A program made the translations under genes and the position numbers. A stretch of 64,000 nucleotides of DNA from Vibrio gazogenes (GTDB taxonomy: Bacteria; Pseudomonadota; Gammaproteobacteria; Enterobacterales; Vibrionaceae): assembly GCF_002196515.1 (NCBI RefSeq), contig NZ_CP018835.1:2480001-2544000 (forward strand). The letters are read 5' to 3'. Below the pieces are notes generated by a model. The model searched no databases. It worked only from the letters and a program-made list of their open reading frames with translations, and was not told the origin of the DNA. Below are positions 1 to 12,414 of this stretch, one piece after another (position 1 is the stretch's first letter; each line of letters starts with the position of its first letter).

Positions 1-2189
1 GCGGTGACCCCATCCATTTTGGGCATCTGAATATCCATGAAGATAATATCAAACTTCTGGCGAGTCGCGATCTCGACGGCTTCTTCTCCGTTAGTACAGC
101 TAATTACTGTATCCACCCTTTCCTGTAATAGGGCCGTGATCAATTTCAGATTCGCGGGATTATCATCGACAGCCATGACCGTTAACGGCATCTTCTCAAT
201 CGATGTTGAAAGCGTACTCTCTTCCCGGAAAGCAGATAACTCAGGGTGAATATCCAACATGAGCTGTAACAGTTTCTTACGTGCGAGAGGTTTGGTGAGG
301 CACTTGATCGGATAGTGCGTCATCAGATGATCCGCGAGTGCCAGTTCGGTACTCGGGATCCCGATTAAAACATGTTCAGAACATGCAACCGCTTGTTTCA
401 CCAGCGCTTCCGCTTCTTCGGATACCAATTTCTGGGTCGGTGAGAAATTGAGAATCACATAGTCTGACTGAGGTGGATTGTCTGGGAAAGTGGTCATGTA
501 GTTAACACGTAAGCCAGATTGAGTCAGGGTTTGTTGTAAGATAGAAGCCGACTGCATGTGTGACTCGATCAACAGGACTTCTTTACCCGCCAGTTGTTTT
601 TGCGTGTACCACTCACCCATCATGATATCGGTCGGATGGAGGCGGATGGTGAACCAGAACGTTGAACCGCGGTGCAGACGGCTGGTCAGACTGATTTCGC
701 CCCCCATTTGACTGACTAGTTTTTGGGTGATGACTAGTCCAAGTCCTGTGCCGCCATAACGGCGGGAGATACTGGCATCTGCCTGGCTAAATGCCTGGAA
801 TAACTGTGCCTGTTGTCGTTCTGAAATACCAATCCCTGTGTCCCGAACCATAAACTGGAGCTCAACCAAATCATCCCGGACCGAACGAAGCTCGACACTG
901 ATATCAATATTCCCTCGTTCCGTAAACTTAATCGAGTTACCGACAAGGTTGGTGATCACTTGCTGGATTCTCAGTGGATCACCGACCAGACCGACCGGAA
1001 TCTTCTGATCAACTTTCAGATTAATTTCCAGCCCTTTTTCATGCGCGCTGGTTGCCAGTAAATCAACGACTTCTTCAAGGTTTTCTTGTAATTCAAACGG
1101 AACATTTTCGAGCGCCAGTTTACCGGCTTCCAGTTTAGAGAAGTCCAAAATGTCATTAATGATCGTTAAAAGGTTATTGGCTGAACGTTCAATGGTTTGC
1201 AGGTAATCTTTCTGGCTATTCGTGAGTTGGGTCTTCAAAATTTGTCGGGTGAAGCCAATCACACCATTCAATGGCGTTCTTAACTCGTGAGACATATTGG
1301 CCAGAAACTCAGATTTGACGCGGGCGGCTTCCTGAGCTCGTTTTTTAGCGATATCCAGCTCAACGTTTTGAATTTCAAGCTGCTCGAGCGTCTCTCTTAG
1401 ATCAGAGGTCGCTTGATCAATGCTATGTTGCATCTCGACATGGTACTCCGACAGAGACACCGCCATAGCATTGATCCCTTTTTTCAGTTCATCCAGTTCG
1501 CCATGCATTTCTCCCTCAATACGAACATCCAGATGGCCGCGTCGAATCCGGTCCAACATATTTTTCATATGGGTAATTGGCCGGGTGACATCATGGAGTA
1601 AACGGAAAGCGAAAGCACCGGAAAGTGCCAAGCCCAGAATCAAGACTAAAATTGCGGAAAAAATTTCCTGATATTGCTGGAGCCTCAGCGATGAGAGATC
1701 GAGTTCAATGACAATGTAGCCAAGGACCGGTAAGGTCTCGGCATTGGCTCTGCCGTCAATCAGCCGACTTTCTGCCAGAATCGGTGTGCGAAGAATTAAG
1801 GTATTGTTATCCCTCATTTCCGAACTGCCCAAAATTGGAATTGGCTTGTCTTTCGGATAAGTCAGCGACTCGAAATCAGGATGGAAGTTAGATGTGACGA
1901 ATAGTTCATGGTGCTTGTCGAAAACCGCGATACTTCGGACAAATTGAGAATTCTTGCGGTGTGCATAACTGATAATTCGTCTGACTGATTCGCGGCTATG
2001 CTTTTCTAACCCTTCTTCACTCGCGATAGCCAGCGGCTCGATGATATTTGAGCCGGCATTGATCACCTGAGACTCAAGATCGTGGTAACGATTATAAGAA
2101 AAAAATGCACTTAACAGCAGGCCGATGATGAGAGTCGGTGCCAGCGTGAGTGTGATGACGCGAGTGCGCAAGCCATATTTGGTGGTCAT
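1..2189 (-). CDS. barA: BarA hybrid sensor histidine kinase (C-terminus beyond window)
   Basis: Hybrid histidine kinase of the BarA/UvrY (VarS/VarA) two-component system controlling carbon storage regulation. About 729 residues are visible. A membrane segment lies near residues 10-30, a periplasmic sensor follows, then a second membrane segment and HAMP linker. The HisKA motif SHELRTPLNG carries the phospho-acceptor His at about residue 301, the ATPase domain has GGTGLGL, and a receiver domain contains FMDIQMPKMDG with the acceptor Asp near residue 719. The family continues into an Hpt domain, which lies outside the window. It is divergent from rlmD, as expected for BarA in this synteny block (barA-rlmD-relA). 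No stop is seen because the gene runs off base 1. Confidence 0.93.
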   Translation of the reverse strand, partial: MTTKYGLRTRVITLTLAPTLIIGLLLSAFFSYNRYHDLESQVINAGSNIIEPLAIASEEGLEKHSRESVRRIISYAHRKNSQFVRSIAVFDKHHELFVTSNFHPDFESLTYPKDKPIPILGSSEMRDNNTLILRTPILAESRLIDGRANAETLPVLGYIVIELDLSSLRLQQYQEIFSAILVLILGLALSGAFAFRLLHDVTRPITHMKNMLDRIRRGHLDVRIEGEMHGELDELKKGINAMAVSLSEYHVEMQHSIDQATSDLRETLEQLEIQNVELDIAKKRAQEAARVKSEFLANMSHELRTPLNGVIGFTRQILKTQLTNSQKDYLQTIERSANNLLTIINDILDFSKLEAGKLALENVPFELQENLEEVVDLLATSAHEKGLEINLKVDQKIPVGLVGDPLRIQQVITNLVGNSIKFTERGNIDISVELRSVRDDLVELQFMVRDTGIGISERQQAQLFQAFSQADASISRRYGGTGLGLVITQKLVSQMGGEISLTSRLHRGSTFWFTIRLHPTDIMMGEWYTQKQLAGKEVLLIESHMQSASILQQTLTQSGLRVNYMTTFPDNPPQSDYVILNFSPTQKLVSEEAEALVKQAVACSEHVLIGIPSTELALADHLMTHYPIKCLTKPLARKKLLQLMLDIHPELSAFREESTLSTSIEKMPLTVMAVDDNPANLKLITALLQERVDTVISCTNGEEAVEIATRQKFDIIFMDIQMPKMDGVT

Positions 2190-2534
2190 GAGTCTCTAAT
2201 TATCATAATGAAGATCAGAAATAACGCATCGAATCATGCACTTTTCTGCTTTTGGTTGAGGTTTTCTTCCGTCACGGAGAAGCTTTATTTGAGTTGCTAG
2301 CTTAATCAAGTCATCAACAATTCACAATTGATTCTTGTTAAGAATAGAGACGATTTCACGAAATTTTATGCCGTTTGATTGTCCGTTTTTTTCTCGGCGG
2401 ATTATTTGCTAAACATCGTGATGTGGATATGGGAAAATAGCAAAAAATTTGCAAGTCTCTACTGTGATATCGTCGGCTCAAACGGGCCGGGTGAACACGG
2501 TATTCGGTAACATCACAAGCGGTAATGTATTTAT
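2190..2534. other. barA-rlmD divergent intergenic region
   Basis: A 345-base region between two divergent genes, so it must hold both promoters. It is AT-rich towards 2330-2460. I could not identify a convincing pair of promoter hexamers or an operator, and no small ORF with a ribosome site stood out. Confidence 0.5.
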
Positions 2535-3854
2535 ATGGCTCGTTTTTTCCAACCTAAAAAACAATCTACGATCAATAAAAAGCATCAGTCGGTTCAGGTA
2601 GCACGCATGGACCACCATGGCGAGGGTATCGCTTATCTGGAAGGAAAGCCGGTTTTTATCGAAGGTGCTTTGCCGACAGAACAAGTTCTGATTCAACTGA
2701 CAGAGAATAAAAGTAAGTATGCCCGAGCGAAATTGATCCAAGTACAACAGGAAAGTGCAGAACGAACCAAACCGTTTTGTCCGCATTATCATCGTTGTGG
2801 CGGCTGCAACCTGCAACATCTGAGTCACCGGGAGCAAGTGAGATACAAGCAGGAATCGCTATCACAACTGCTGAGTAAGTTTGCCGGATTATCTGTGCCA
2901 CTTTCTCCGGTTGTTTCTGACGTTGATTTGGGATACCGGCGTCGGGCACGGTTCAGTTTGAAGTGGGATTCTCAGTCGAAACGTCTGGCATTCGGTTTTC
3001 GTCAGAAAAGTAGTAACCGTATTGTCGATATTGAACATTGTGCGGTATTAGCACCCACTTTAGCGTCACTAATTCTGCCGCTCCGAGTGTTATTTGAGTC
3101 GATGTCGCAGCCAGAAAAACTCGGGCATCTGGAATTGATTGCGGCTGATAACGGGGCTGTGATGCTGCTGCGTACTCTCGGTCCGCTGACGGATGCGGAT
3201 CAGGCTGATATCGTTGCTTTTGCGCAGCAACAGCATGTTTCACTCTATATGATGACCGAGGCTGGCAATCCTCGTTTACTGGATGGGGATGAACCTGTTT
3301 ATTGCGATACAGGGATTGAAATCTCTTTCCAGCCCCACCATTTCATACAGATAAATCGACACATTAATCAGAAAATGGTACATCAGGCGCTTGCTTGGCT
3401 GGCACTCAATGAGGAAGATCGTGTGCTAGATTTATTCTGTGGTGTTGGTAATTTTAGCCTGCCAATCGCGCGACAAGTGAAGTCGCTTGTCGGGGTTGAA
3501 GGCATTGAAGAAATGGTTGTTCAAGCGCGTAATAATGCAGCACTCAACCAGATTCACAATGCAGCTTTTTATCAGGCGAATCTTGAGAAAACGTTGATCG
3601 ACATCGAGTGGGCACAGGCGAAATTTGATAAAGTATTGCTCGATCCTGCCAGAGCTGGCGCGAAAGGTGTTATAGAATTGCTGTCTGATTTCGGGGCTCA
3701 GCGTGTGGTTTATGTGTCCTGTGATCCTGCGACGCTGGCCAGAGATAGTCAGCAGTTGTTACAGCAAGGATATCAGTTAGAGAAAGTGGGGATGCTGGAT
3801 ATGTTTCCTCACACAAGTCATCTGGAATCGATGGCTTTGTTTACCAAAATGTAA
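2535..3854 (+). CDS. rlmD: 23S rRNA (uracil-1939-C5)-methyltransferase RlmD
   Basis: SAM-dependent methyltransferase (RumA) that makes m5U1939 in 23S rRNA. The 439 residues match the family length. An N-terminal TRAM-like domain is followed by the iron-sulfur cysteine cluster FCPHYHRCGGCN, with a further Cys in IEHCAVL. The SAM-binding motif is DLFCGVGNFSLPIA, and the catalytic nucleophile is Cys396 in YVSCDPATLARD. The gene is followed after 104 bases by relA, the usual gammaproteobacterial order. The Shine-Dalgarno before the ATG is weak, but no better start exists upstream. Confidence 0.96.
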   Translation: MARFFQPKKQSTINKKHQSVQVARMDHHGEGIAYLEGKPVFIEGALPTEQVLIQLTENKSKYARAKLIQVQQESAERTKPFCPHYHRCGGCNLQHLSHREQVRYKQESLSQLLSKFAGLSVPLSPVVSDVDLGYRRRARFSLKWDSQSKRLAFGFRQKSSNRIVDIEHCAVLAPTLASLILPLRVLFESMSQPEKLGHLELIAADNGAVMLLRTLGPLTDADQADIVAFAQQQHVSLYMMTEAGNPRLLDGDEPVYCDTGIEISFQPHHFIQINRHINQKMVHQALAWLALNEEDRVLDLFCGVGNFSLPIARQVKSLVGVEGIEEMVVQARNNAALNQIHNAAFYQANLEKTLIDIEWAQAKFDKVLLDPARAGAKGVIELLSDFGAQRVVYVSCDPATLARDSQQLLQQGYQLEKVGMLDMFPHTSHLESMALFTKM

Positions 3855-3958
3855 CGTGGATTGTGAAACAGTCAGGTGAGGTGAACTCATCAATAGCGAG
3901 AGGGTCAAATGATAGGCTCTCAATAAACGAACATAAAACTAGGACGAAATAGAGAATA

Positions 3959-6178
3959 ATGGTTGCGGTAAGAAGCGCACATCTGAATCCAGACGAACAA
4001 TTTGAACCCGATAAGTGGATCGCCAGTATTGTGCGAGACCCGAAAATCGCGGAGCGACTGAAACAGGTCTATCGACAGATGGAGAACTTAGTCGTCGATC
4101 ATCCGGCTGGGCCACTGTTACTGTGGCGTGGTCGCGAGATGATCGAAATACTGGTGACGCTATCGATGGATCAAGAAACGTTAGTCGCAGCGTTACTCTT
4201 TCCGATTGTTTCTGGTGGATTGCTCGATGCTGAAATTTTGCAAGAACGCTATGGCAAAGACATTATCAAGTTGATTGATGGTGTTGAGGAGATGGCCGCT
4301 ATCGGGCAATTGAATGTCACGATGCAAGGCAGTGAAGCCTCAACGCAAGTGGATAATGTCCGGCGGATGCTTCTGGCGATGGTTGATGATTTCCGTTGCG
4401 TCGTGATTAAGCTCGCTGAACGAATTTGTAATCTCCGTGAAGTGAAAGATCAACCTGACGAAATCAGACGTCAGGCGGCAAAAGAGTGTGCCAATATTTA
4501 TTCGCCTTTAGCCAACCGTCTGGGAATCGGTCAGTTGAAATGGGAAATGGAAGACTATGCATTTCGCTATCAACAACCGGATACCTATAAACAGATAGCC
4601 AAGCAGTTGTCTGAACGACGGATTGTTCGTGAAAGATATATTCAGGAGTTTGTTGAAGATCTGCGTGAAGAAATGCATTTGTCAAACATTCATGCCGAAG
4701 TCAGCGGACGTCCGAAACATATTTATAGTATCTGGCGTAAGATGCAGAAAAAGAGCCTGGCATTCGATGAGTTATTCGATGTTCGGGCGGTTCGGATTAT
4801 TGCCGAGAAACTTCAGGATTGTTATGCGGCTCTTGGGGTGGTTCACACCAAATATAAACATTTACCCAGTGAGTTTGATGATTATGTTGCCAACCCGAAA
4901 CCGAATGGATATCAGTCGATTCATACGGTGATTCTTGGCCCTGAAGGGAAAACGATTGAAATTCAGATTCGGACTCGCCAGATGCATGAAGAGTCGGAAC
5001 TGGGGGTTGCTGCCCACTGGAAATATAAAGAGGGTAGTTCTGCCGGACATCGTGGCTATGATGAGAAAATCACATGGTTGCGTAAGCTGCTTGACTGGCA
5101 GGAAGAGATGTCGGATTCCGGTGAAATGCTGGATGAGTTGCGCAGTCAGGTATTTGATGACCGGGTTTACGCCTTTACGCCCAAAGGGGATGTTGTCGAT
5201 TTACCGATGGGGGCAACACCGCTGGATTTTGCTTACCATATTCATTCAGAAGTGGGGCATCGTTGTATTGGGGCGAAGGTCGCCGGACGAATCGTGCCGT
5301 TTACCCATAAACTAACGATGGGAGATCAGGTTGAAATTATCACAGCCAAAGAGCCGAACCCATCGCGAGACTGGCTGAACCCGGCATTGGGTTTTGTCCA
5401 TTCCGGACGAGCCCGGGCGAAGATTAACGCTTGGTTTAGAAAGCAAAGCCGAGAGAAGAACCTTGAAGCCGGGCGGGAGATTCTGGAAACGGAACTGGCA
5501 AAAATTGGTGCGACACTGAAAGATGCCAGTGAATATGCGCTGAAGCGCTTTAACGTCAATTCGCCCGATGAATTATATGTCGGGATCGGCAGCGGTGATT
5601 TACGGATCAACCAGATCGTCAATCACATTAATGCCTTAGTTAACAAGCCGACAGCGGAAGAAGAAGATCAACTGGTTCTTGAAAAGTTACAGGAGAAGGA
5701 ACTGAAAACAGCCACGCCGGCACCGAGTAAAGATGCTGTGGTGGTTGAAGGTGTCGATAATTTAATGACGCACTTGGCGCGTTGTTGTCGCCCGATTCCC
5801 GGTGATGAAATTAAAGGCTACATTACTCAGGGACGGGGTATTTCCGTCCACCGGAGTGATTGTGAACAGTTAGAAGAGCTCAGTCATCATGCGCCGGAAC
5901 GGATTATTGATACCGTTTGGGGACGCGGACTGCTTGGTTCTTACGTGTTGACCGTGCGGGTTGAAGCGATGGAGCGGGGCGGATTGTTAAAGGATATTAC
6001 GACGCTGTTGGCGAATGAGAAAATCAAAGTGACCAGTATGAAGAGCCGAACCGATCATAAACGTCAGCTTGTTTATATGGATTTTGATTTGGAACTAACC
6101 AGTGTTGAAGTGCTTACTCGAGTCTGTCAACGCATCGATCAGACGAAAGATGTCCTGTCAGTCAAACGACTGGGGTAA
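3959..6178 (+). CDS. relA: GTP pyrophosphokinase RelA, (p)ppGpp synthetase I
   Basis: Ribosome-associated synthetase that makes (p)ppGpp from ATP and GTP/GDP during amino-acid starvation. The 739 residues have the long RSH layout: a degenerate N-terminal hydrolase domain (the HD motif is replaced by ALLFPIV, so hydrolysis should be absent), a synthetase domain with EFDDYVANPKPNGYQSIHT, a TGS domain (VYAFTPKGDVVDLP), a zinc-finger-like stretch with HLARCCRP, and a C-terminal ACT domain. The EFDD motif is the acidic version typical of monofunctional RelA rather than SpoT. It lies upstream of mazG, as in many relatives. Confidence 0.96.
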   Translation: MVAVRSAHLNPDEQFEPDKWIASIVRDPKIAERLKQVYRQMENLVVDHPAGPLLLWRGREMIEILVTLSMDQETLVAALLFPIVSGGLLDAEILQERYGKDIIKLIDGVEEMAAIGQLNVTMQGSEASTQVDNVRRMLLAMVDDFRCVVIKLAERICNLREVKDQPDEIRRQAAKECANIYSPLANRLGIGQLKWEMEDYAFRYQQPDTYKQIAKQLSERRIVRERYIQEFVEDLREEMHLSNIHAEVSGRPKHIYSIWRKMQKKSLAFDELFDVRAVRIIAEKLQDCYAALGVVHTKYKHLPSEFDDYVANPKPNGYQSIHTVILGPEGKTIEIQIRTRQMHEESELGVAAHWKYKEGSSAGHRGYDEKITWLRKLLDWQEEMSDSGEMLDELRSQVFDDRVYAFTPKGDVVDLPMGATPLDFAYHIHSEVGHRCIGAKVAGRIVPFTHKLTMGDQVEIITAKEPNPSRDWLNPALGFVHSGRARAKINAWFRKQSREKNLEAGREILETELAKIGATLKDASEYALKRFNVNSPDELYVGIGSGDLRINQIVNHINALVNKPTAEEEDQLVLEKLQEKELKTATPAPSKDAVVVEGVDNLMTHLARCCRPIPGDEIKGYITQGRGISVHRSDCEQLEELSHHAPERIIDTVWGRGLLGSYVLTVRVEAMERGGLLKDITTLLANEKIKVTSMKSRTDHKRQLVYMDFDLELTSVEVLTRVCQRIDQTKDVLSVKRLG

Positions 6179-6216
6179 TGAGTATTGACATGCTCATGGT
6201 CGTTTAGCCGTTATGG

Positions 6217-6246
6217 AAAGCGAGGGTGATCCCTCGCTTTCTCTTT
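6217..6246 (+). terminator. Intrinsic terminator after relA
   Basis: A perfect 10-bp stem AAAGCGAGGG / CCCTCGCTTT (6217-6226 and 6231-6240) with a TGAT loop is followed by CTCTTT. It sits 40 bases after the relA stop and just before the mazG ribosome site. Confidence 0.75.
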
Positions 6247-6263
6247 GAAGCAGAAGGAAGGTT

Positions 6264-7073
6264 ATGTCTCATCCAATTGAACAGTTAAAGCAGATCATGG
6301 CACAACTCAGAGATCCTGAGTCCGGTTGTCCATGGGACCAAAAGCAGACGTTTGAAAGTATTGTTCCTCATACCGTGGAAGAGACTTATGAAGTGATCGA
6401 TGCCATTCATGCCCGGGATTTTGAAAATCTTCAAGAAGAATTAGGTGATTTTGTTTTCCAAGCCATTTTCTATAGTCAACTGGCGCAAGAACAAGGGTTA
6501 TTCGATTTTGATGATGTGATTCGGAGTGTCAATGAGAAGCTGATCCGTCGTCACCCGCATGTTTTTTCTGATCAGGTTTTTGACAATGAAGCGGCCATTC
6601 GGGACAACTGGGAAAAAATTAAGTCAGCAGAAAAATCCAGTGCGGGTCGGCAAGCGCAAAGCATTTTGGATGGGGTGCCTAAATCGCTTCCAGCATTAAG
6701 CCGAGCCTATAAATTACAAGCAAAGTGTGCCAAGCATGGGTTTGACTGGGATACTTTGACACCGGTTGTGGAAAAAGTGCGGGAAGAGCTGGATGAAGTG
6801 ATTGAAGAGGTACGTTGCTCACCGCAAGATCCTGCGGCTATTGAAGATGAGTTGGGTGATCTGTTGTTTGCGGTCGTGAACCTGACTCGGCATTTAAAGC
6901 ATCATCCTGAGTCTGCACTTACGCGAGCAAATCAGAAGTTTTCCAGACGCTTTCAAGGTGTCGAAGCACTGGCTAAGCAGGAAGGTCAATCACTCGATGA
7001 CTATACACTCAGTGAATTAGATCACTTCTGGGAACAGGTGAAGCTTCAAGAGAAAAGTCAGGGTTCTGATTGA
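6264..7073 (+). CDS. mazG: Nucleoside triphosphate pyrophosphohydrolase MazG
   Basis: House-cleaning enzyme that hydrolyses NTPs and dNTPs to NMP and pyrophosphate. In E. coli it also lowers ppGpp levels, which fits its place after relA. The 269 residues contain two MazG folds: the first has EETYEVIDAI and EELGDFVFQ (the EExxE and ExxD magnesium ligands), the second EELDEVIEEV and DELGDLLFAVVNL. The Shine-Dalgarno is AGAAGGAAGG just before the ATG. Length and motifs are normal for the family. Confidence 0.95.
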   Translation: MSHPIEQLKQIMAQLRDPESGCPWDQKQTFESIVPHTVEETYEVIDAIHARDFENLQEELGDFVFQAIFYSQLAQEQGLFDFDDVIRSVNEKLIRRHPHVFSDQVFDNEAAIRDNWEKIKSAEKSSAGRQAQSILDGVPKSLPALSRAYKLQAKCAKHGFDWDTLTPVVEKVREELDEVIEEVRCSPQDPAAIEDELGDLLFAVVNLTRHLKHHPESALTRANQKFSRRFQGVEALAKQEGQSLDDYTLSELDHFWEQVKLQEKSQGSD

Positions 7074-7174
7074 ACTCTGGCTTTGGATTGAAGTCCTTAT
7101 AATGTAGCCCAATCAGAATGAGCTACAATTGTGCTGATTGGATTTGATTTGAAGCAAAAAAGAAAAAGTGAGAG

Positions 7175-7190
7175 TGTGATAAGTTTCACG
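7175..7190 (+). promoter_or_regulatory. CRP-like site upstream of pyrG
   Basis: The bases read TGTGA-TAAGTT-TCACG, one base from the ideal CRP half-site pair TGTGA-N6-TCACA. The centre is about 43 bases before the start point predicted from the adjacent promoter, close to a class II activator position. This is a visual match only. Confidence 0.45.
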
Positions 7191-8915
<1,725 letters not shown>

Positions 8916-8923
8916 AAGGACAC

Positions 8924-8950
8924 GGGTAACGGTAGGGAATACGGTTACCC
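8924..8950 (+). terminator. Hairpin in the pyrG-eno gap
   Basis: Inverted repeat GGGTAAC (8924-8930) / GTTACCC (8944-8950), with an extra inner GTA/TAC pairing. No T-run follows, so it more likely attenuates or protects an mRNA end than fully terminates; read-through into eno is likely. Confidence 0.4.
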
Positions 8951-8967
8951 TAAGGTTTGACATTTAA

Positions 8968-10290
<1,323 letters not shown>

Positions 10291-10310
10291 TCGCGGCTTT
10301 ATCATGAATT

Positions 10311-10343
10311 AAAAAACGCCTCTTCTGAGGCGTTTTTTTTTTT
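10311..10343 (+). terminator. Intrinsic terminator between eno and cca
   Basis: A-run, stem CGCCTC (10317-10322), TTCT loop, GAGGCG (10327-10332), then a run of about eleven T. Because A and T runs flank the stem it can serve both convergent genes. Confidence 0.9.
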
Positions 10344-10359
10344 GGTCTTACTGATTGGA

Positions 10360-11580
10360 TTACCGCGATAAAACCGCTTTAATTGCTGCGATTCTGCGTT
10401 TGTCTAATTCATCCCGAATCTCAGAACCTTTCAAGCCTTCGGCAATGATCGATTGAACATCAATCGCAAGTGCAGCCTGATAAGCGGTTTCAAACTGTAA
10501 CTTTTGTGGATAGGGGATTTCTTCATAGCCCAATCGCCCCTGATGATCTGCCTGACAACAAAGCAGCACACTTTCAAGTCGCTCCGGTTTGCGCCATACA
10601 TCCATTTTATTCAGTATCTTGAGATAAGTTGCCGGCTTCAAAATCGCAGCGTTGTGAACATTGCTATGTTGTTCACAGACGATTAATGCTAAATCCCGAT
10701 ATTCCGCCGGGACTCGAATCCGTTCGCAAAGTGCACGGATACAGGCTAAGCCGGTGTGTGTATGCATTTTATGGCTTGGCCACTCACTTGGTGGCGTTTT
10801 TCCTTTGCCAAGGTCATGAACCATCGCTGCAAATCTGACCGGGAGTGATGTTGAAAGACGTGTCGATTGACGCAGCACCATCAATGTATGTTCACCTGTA
10901 TCAATTTCAGGATGCCACTTTGGCGGTTGTGGTACTCCGAAAAGACAGTCGATTTCAGGGAAAATGACCGCAAGTGCGCCACACTCTCTTAAGACGGATA
11001 GGAAGATGTCGGGATGGTCTGTTGCAAGCGCTTGATGGAGCTCTTGCCAAACACGTTCTGCGGTTAAGTGAGCGACTTCTCCGGACTGCACCATCTGACG
11101 CATTAAGGCCATTGTTTCCGGTGCGATAGTAAAACCAAGTGAAGCAAACCTTGCTGCGAATCTGGCAACGCGAAGAATTCGTACCGGGTCCTCGGCAAAA
11201 GCGCTTGATACATGACGAAGAATTCTCTGTGCCAAATCGGTTTGGCCGTGGTAAGGATCAATCAATTGTCCTTGAGGATCTTGTGCGATTGCATTGATGG
11301 TTAGATCCCTGCGCATGAGATCCTCTTCAAGCGTCACTTCCGGTGAGAAAAAGCATTCAAATCCATGATAGCCAGAACCACTTTTCTTTTCGGTTCTGGC
11401 GAGCGCATATTCTTCTTTGGTTTGTGGATGAAGAAATACCGGGAAGTCTTTCCCGACGGATATAAAACCTTGTTCAAGCATGAGTGAAGGGGAACTACCG
11501 ACGACAACCCAATCTCGATCTTTAATAGGAAGACCGAGTAACTGATCACGAACAGAGCCACCGACGAGATAGACTTGCAC
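10360..11580 (-). CDS. cca: Multifunctional CCA-adding tRNA nucleotidyltransferase
   Basis: Adds and repairs the 3'-CCA end of tRNAs. The nucleotidyltransferase motif VYLVGGSVRDQLLG with DRDWVVVG is at the very N-terminus, and an HD phosphohydrolase domain shows FAAMVHDLGKGKTPP. I chose a GTG start at 11580: the product then begins MQVYLVGG as in the family, has 406 residues (E. coli 412), and has an AGAGG site seven bases upstream. The frame stays open to an ATG at 11646, but that extension would run through a strong hairpin. The gene follows the SH3 protein gene, as ygiM-cca does in E. coli. Confidence 0.93.
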   Translation of the reverse strand: MQVYLVGGSVRDQLLGLPIKDRDWVVVGSSPSLMLEQGFISVGKDFPVFLHPQTKEEYALARTEKKSGSGYHGFECFFSPEVTLEEDLMRRDLTINAIAQDPQGQLIDPYHGQTDLAQRILRHVSSAFAEDPVRILRVARFAARFASLGFTIAPETMALMRQMVQSGEVAHLTAERVWQELHQALATDHPDIFLSVLRECGALAVIFPEIDCLFGVPQPPKWHPEIDTGEHTLMVLRQSTRLSTSLPVRFAAMVHDLGKGKTPPSEWPSHKMHTHTGLACIRALCERIRVPAEYRDLALIVCEQHSNVHNAAILKPATYLKILNKMDVWRKPERLESVLLCCQADHQGRLGYEEIPYPQKLQFETAYQAALAIDVQSIIAEGLKGSEIRDELDKRRIAAIKAVLSR

Positions 11581-11620
11581 AGCTTGCCTCTTTTGAAACG
11601 GACGAGTTGAAATCGTTAGA

Positions 11621-11641
11621 GAAGGCCGATTCTCGGCCTTC
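11621..11641 (-). terminator. Perfect hairpin between the SH3-protein gene and cca
   Basis: Stem GAAGGCCGA (11621-11629) / TCGGCCTTC (11633-11641), nine perfect pairs with a three-base loop, starting nine bases past the upstream stop codon. There is little T-run on the minus strand, so it may act as a partial terminator or processing site. It argues against the upstream ATG start of cca. Confidence 0.55.
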
Positions 11642-11649
11642 TTCATCGA

Positions 11650-12258
11650 TCAGAGCCAGTTTGAGTGTGATTTCTTCCGTCTTGGGATCAGATGCGGCAG
11701 GATGATTCCCAATAGAATACCGCCGAGAGCAACACCGCCACCGTACATAAAATATTTCATTAACAGATCTTCTTTCTGAGTGTCCAGCTTCGCTCTCAGC
11801 TCACGCGTTTCACTTTGCGCGGTCGCCAGTTTCTGGCTGATCCCACTGTAGTTTTCTTCCAATTCAGAGATCTGTTTGTTACGGACTTCAAGAGACTCGA
11901 CGAGCCCGGCTTTTTCTTGGCTGGCTTTATGCTCTGCATCAGACAGCTGTCCCTTCACGTCTTTGAGCTCTTTTTCTAAACGGGGAAGACGGGATGCCAT
12001 ACTCTCAGTGGTGGTAATAAACTTGTCTTGTACCCAACCCTGACGCCCTTTGCTATCGAGTATTTCACTATAACCTGTCTCTTTATTGGTTTTCAGCAGT
12101 TGTACTTTCTCACCTGCATTGATACTGCCAATAATTCGATACTGGTTGCTTGGGCCTGAATGCATATAGGTAAACAAGTCATCTGCTATGTAATGTCCTT
12201 GTGCAAAAGCGGGCGTGGTGAGAAGCGAAAGCAGCAACATGAATAACAGTTTTTTCAC
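11650..12258 (-). CDS. ygiM: Membrane-anchored SH3-domain protein, YgiM family (TIGR04211)
   Basis: A bacterial SH3 protein with a signal sequence (KKLLFMLLLSLLTTPAFAQG), an SH3 domain at about residues 25-85 (HSGPSNQYRIIGSINAGEKV), a coiled coil (about 95-165, rich in E, K and Q) and a C-terminal membrane segment (YGGGVALGGILLGIILPHLI) followed by basic residues. Its molecular role is not settled. I chose a GTG start at 12258 because AAAGGA lies at proper distance and the 202-residue product matches the family (about 206). The open frame extends to 12411, but the upstream part spans the pitA terminator hairpin. Confidence 0.85.
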   Translation of the reverse strand: MKKLLFMLLLSLLTTPAFAQGHYIADDLFTYMHSGPSNQYRIIGSINAGEKVQLLKTNKETGYSEILDSKGRQGWVQDKFITTTESMASRLPRLEKELKDVKGQLSDAEHKASQEKAGLVESLEVRNKQISELEENYSGISQKLATAQSETRELRAKLDTQKEDLLMKYFMYGGGVALGGILLGIILPHLIPRRKKSHSNWL

Positions 12259-12335
12259 GATAAATCCTTTAACGATAAGGTTGAAAAGTAAATCTATCCA
12301 AATAGTAAAAAGTTTCTTTATATGGTGCAACAAAG

Positions 12336-12356
12336 AAGGGAGGCCAAGCCTCCCTT
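12336..12356 (-). terminator. Hairpin terminator after pitA
   Basis: Stem AAGGGAGGC (12336-12344) / GCCTCCCTT (12348-12356), nine perfect pairs with a three-base loop, then CTTTGTT on the minus strand. It lies about 60 bases after the pitA stop. Confidence 0.6.
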
Positions 12357-12414
12357 TGTGCAGATTTGAGTCAATAATCACATGGTTCTGACAAATGCCT
12401 GACGGTTGCACAGC

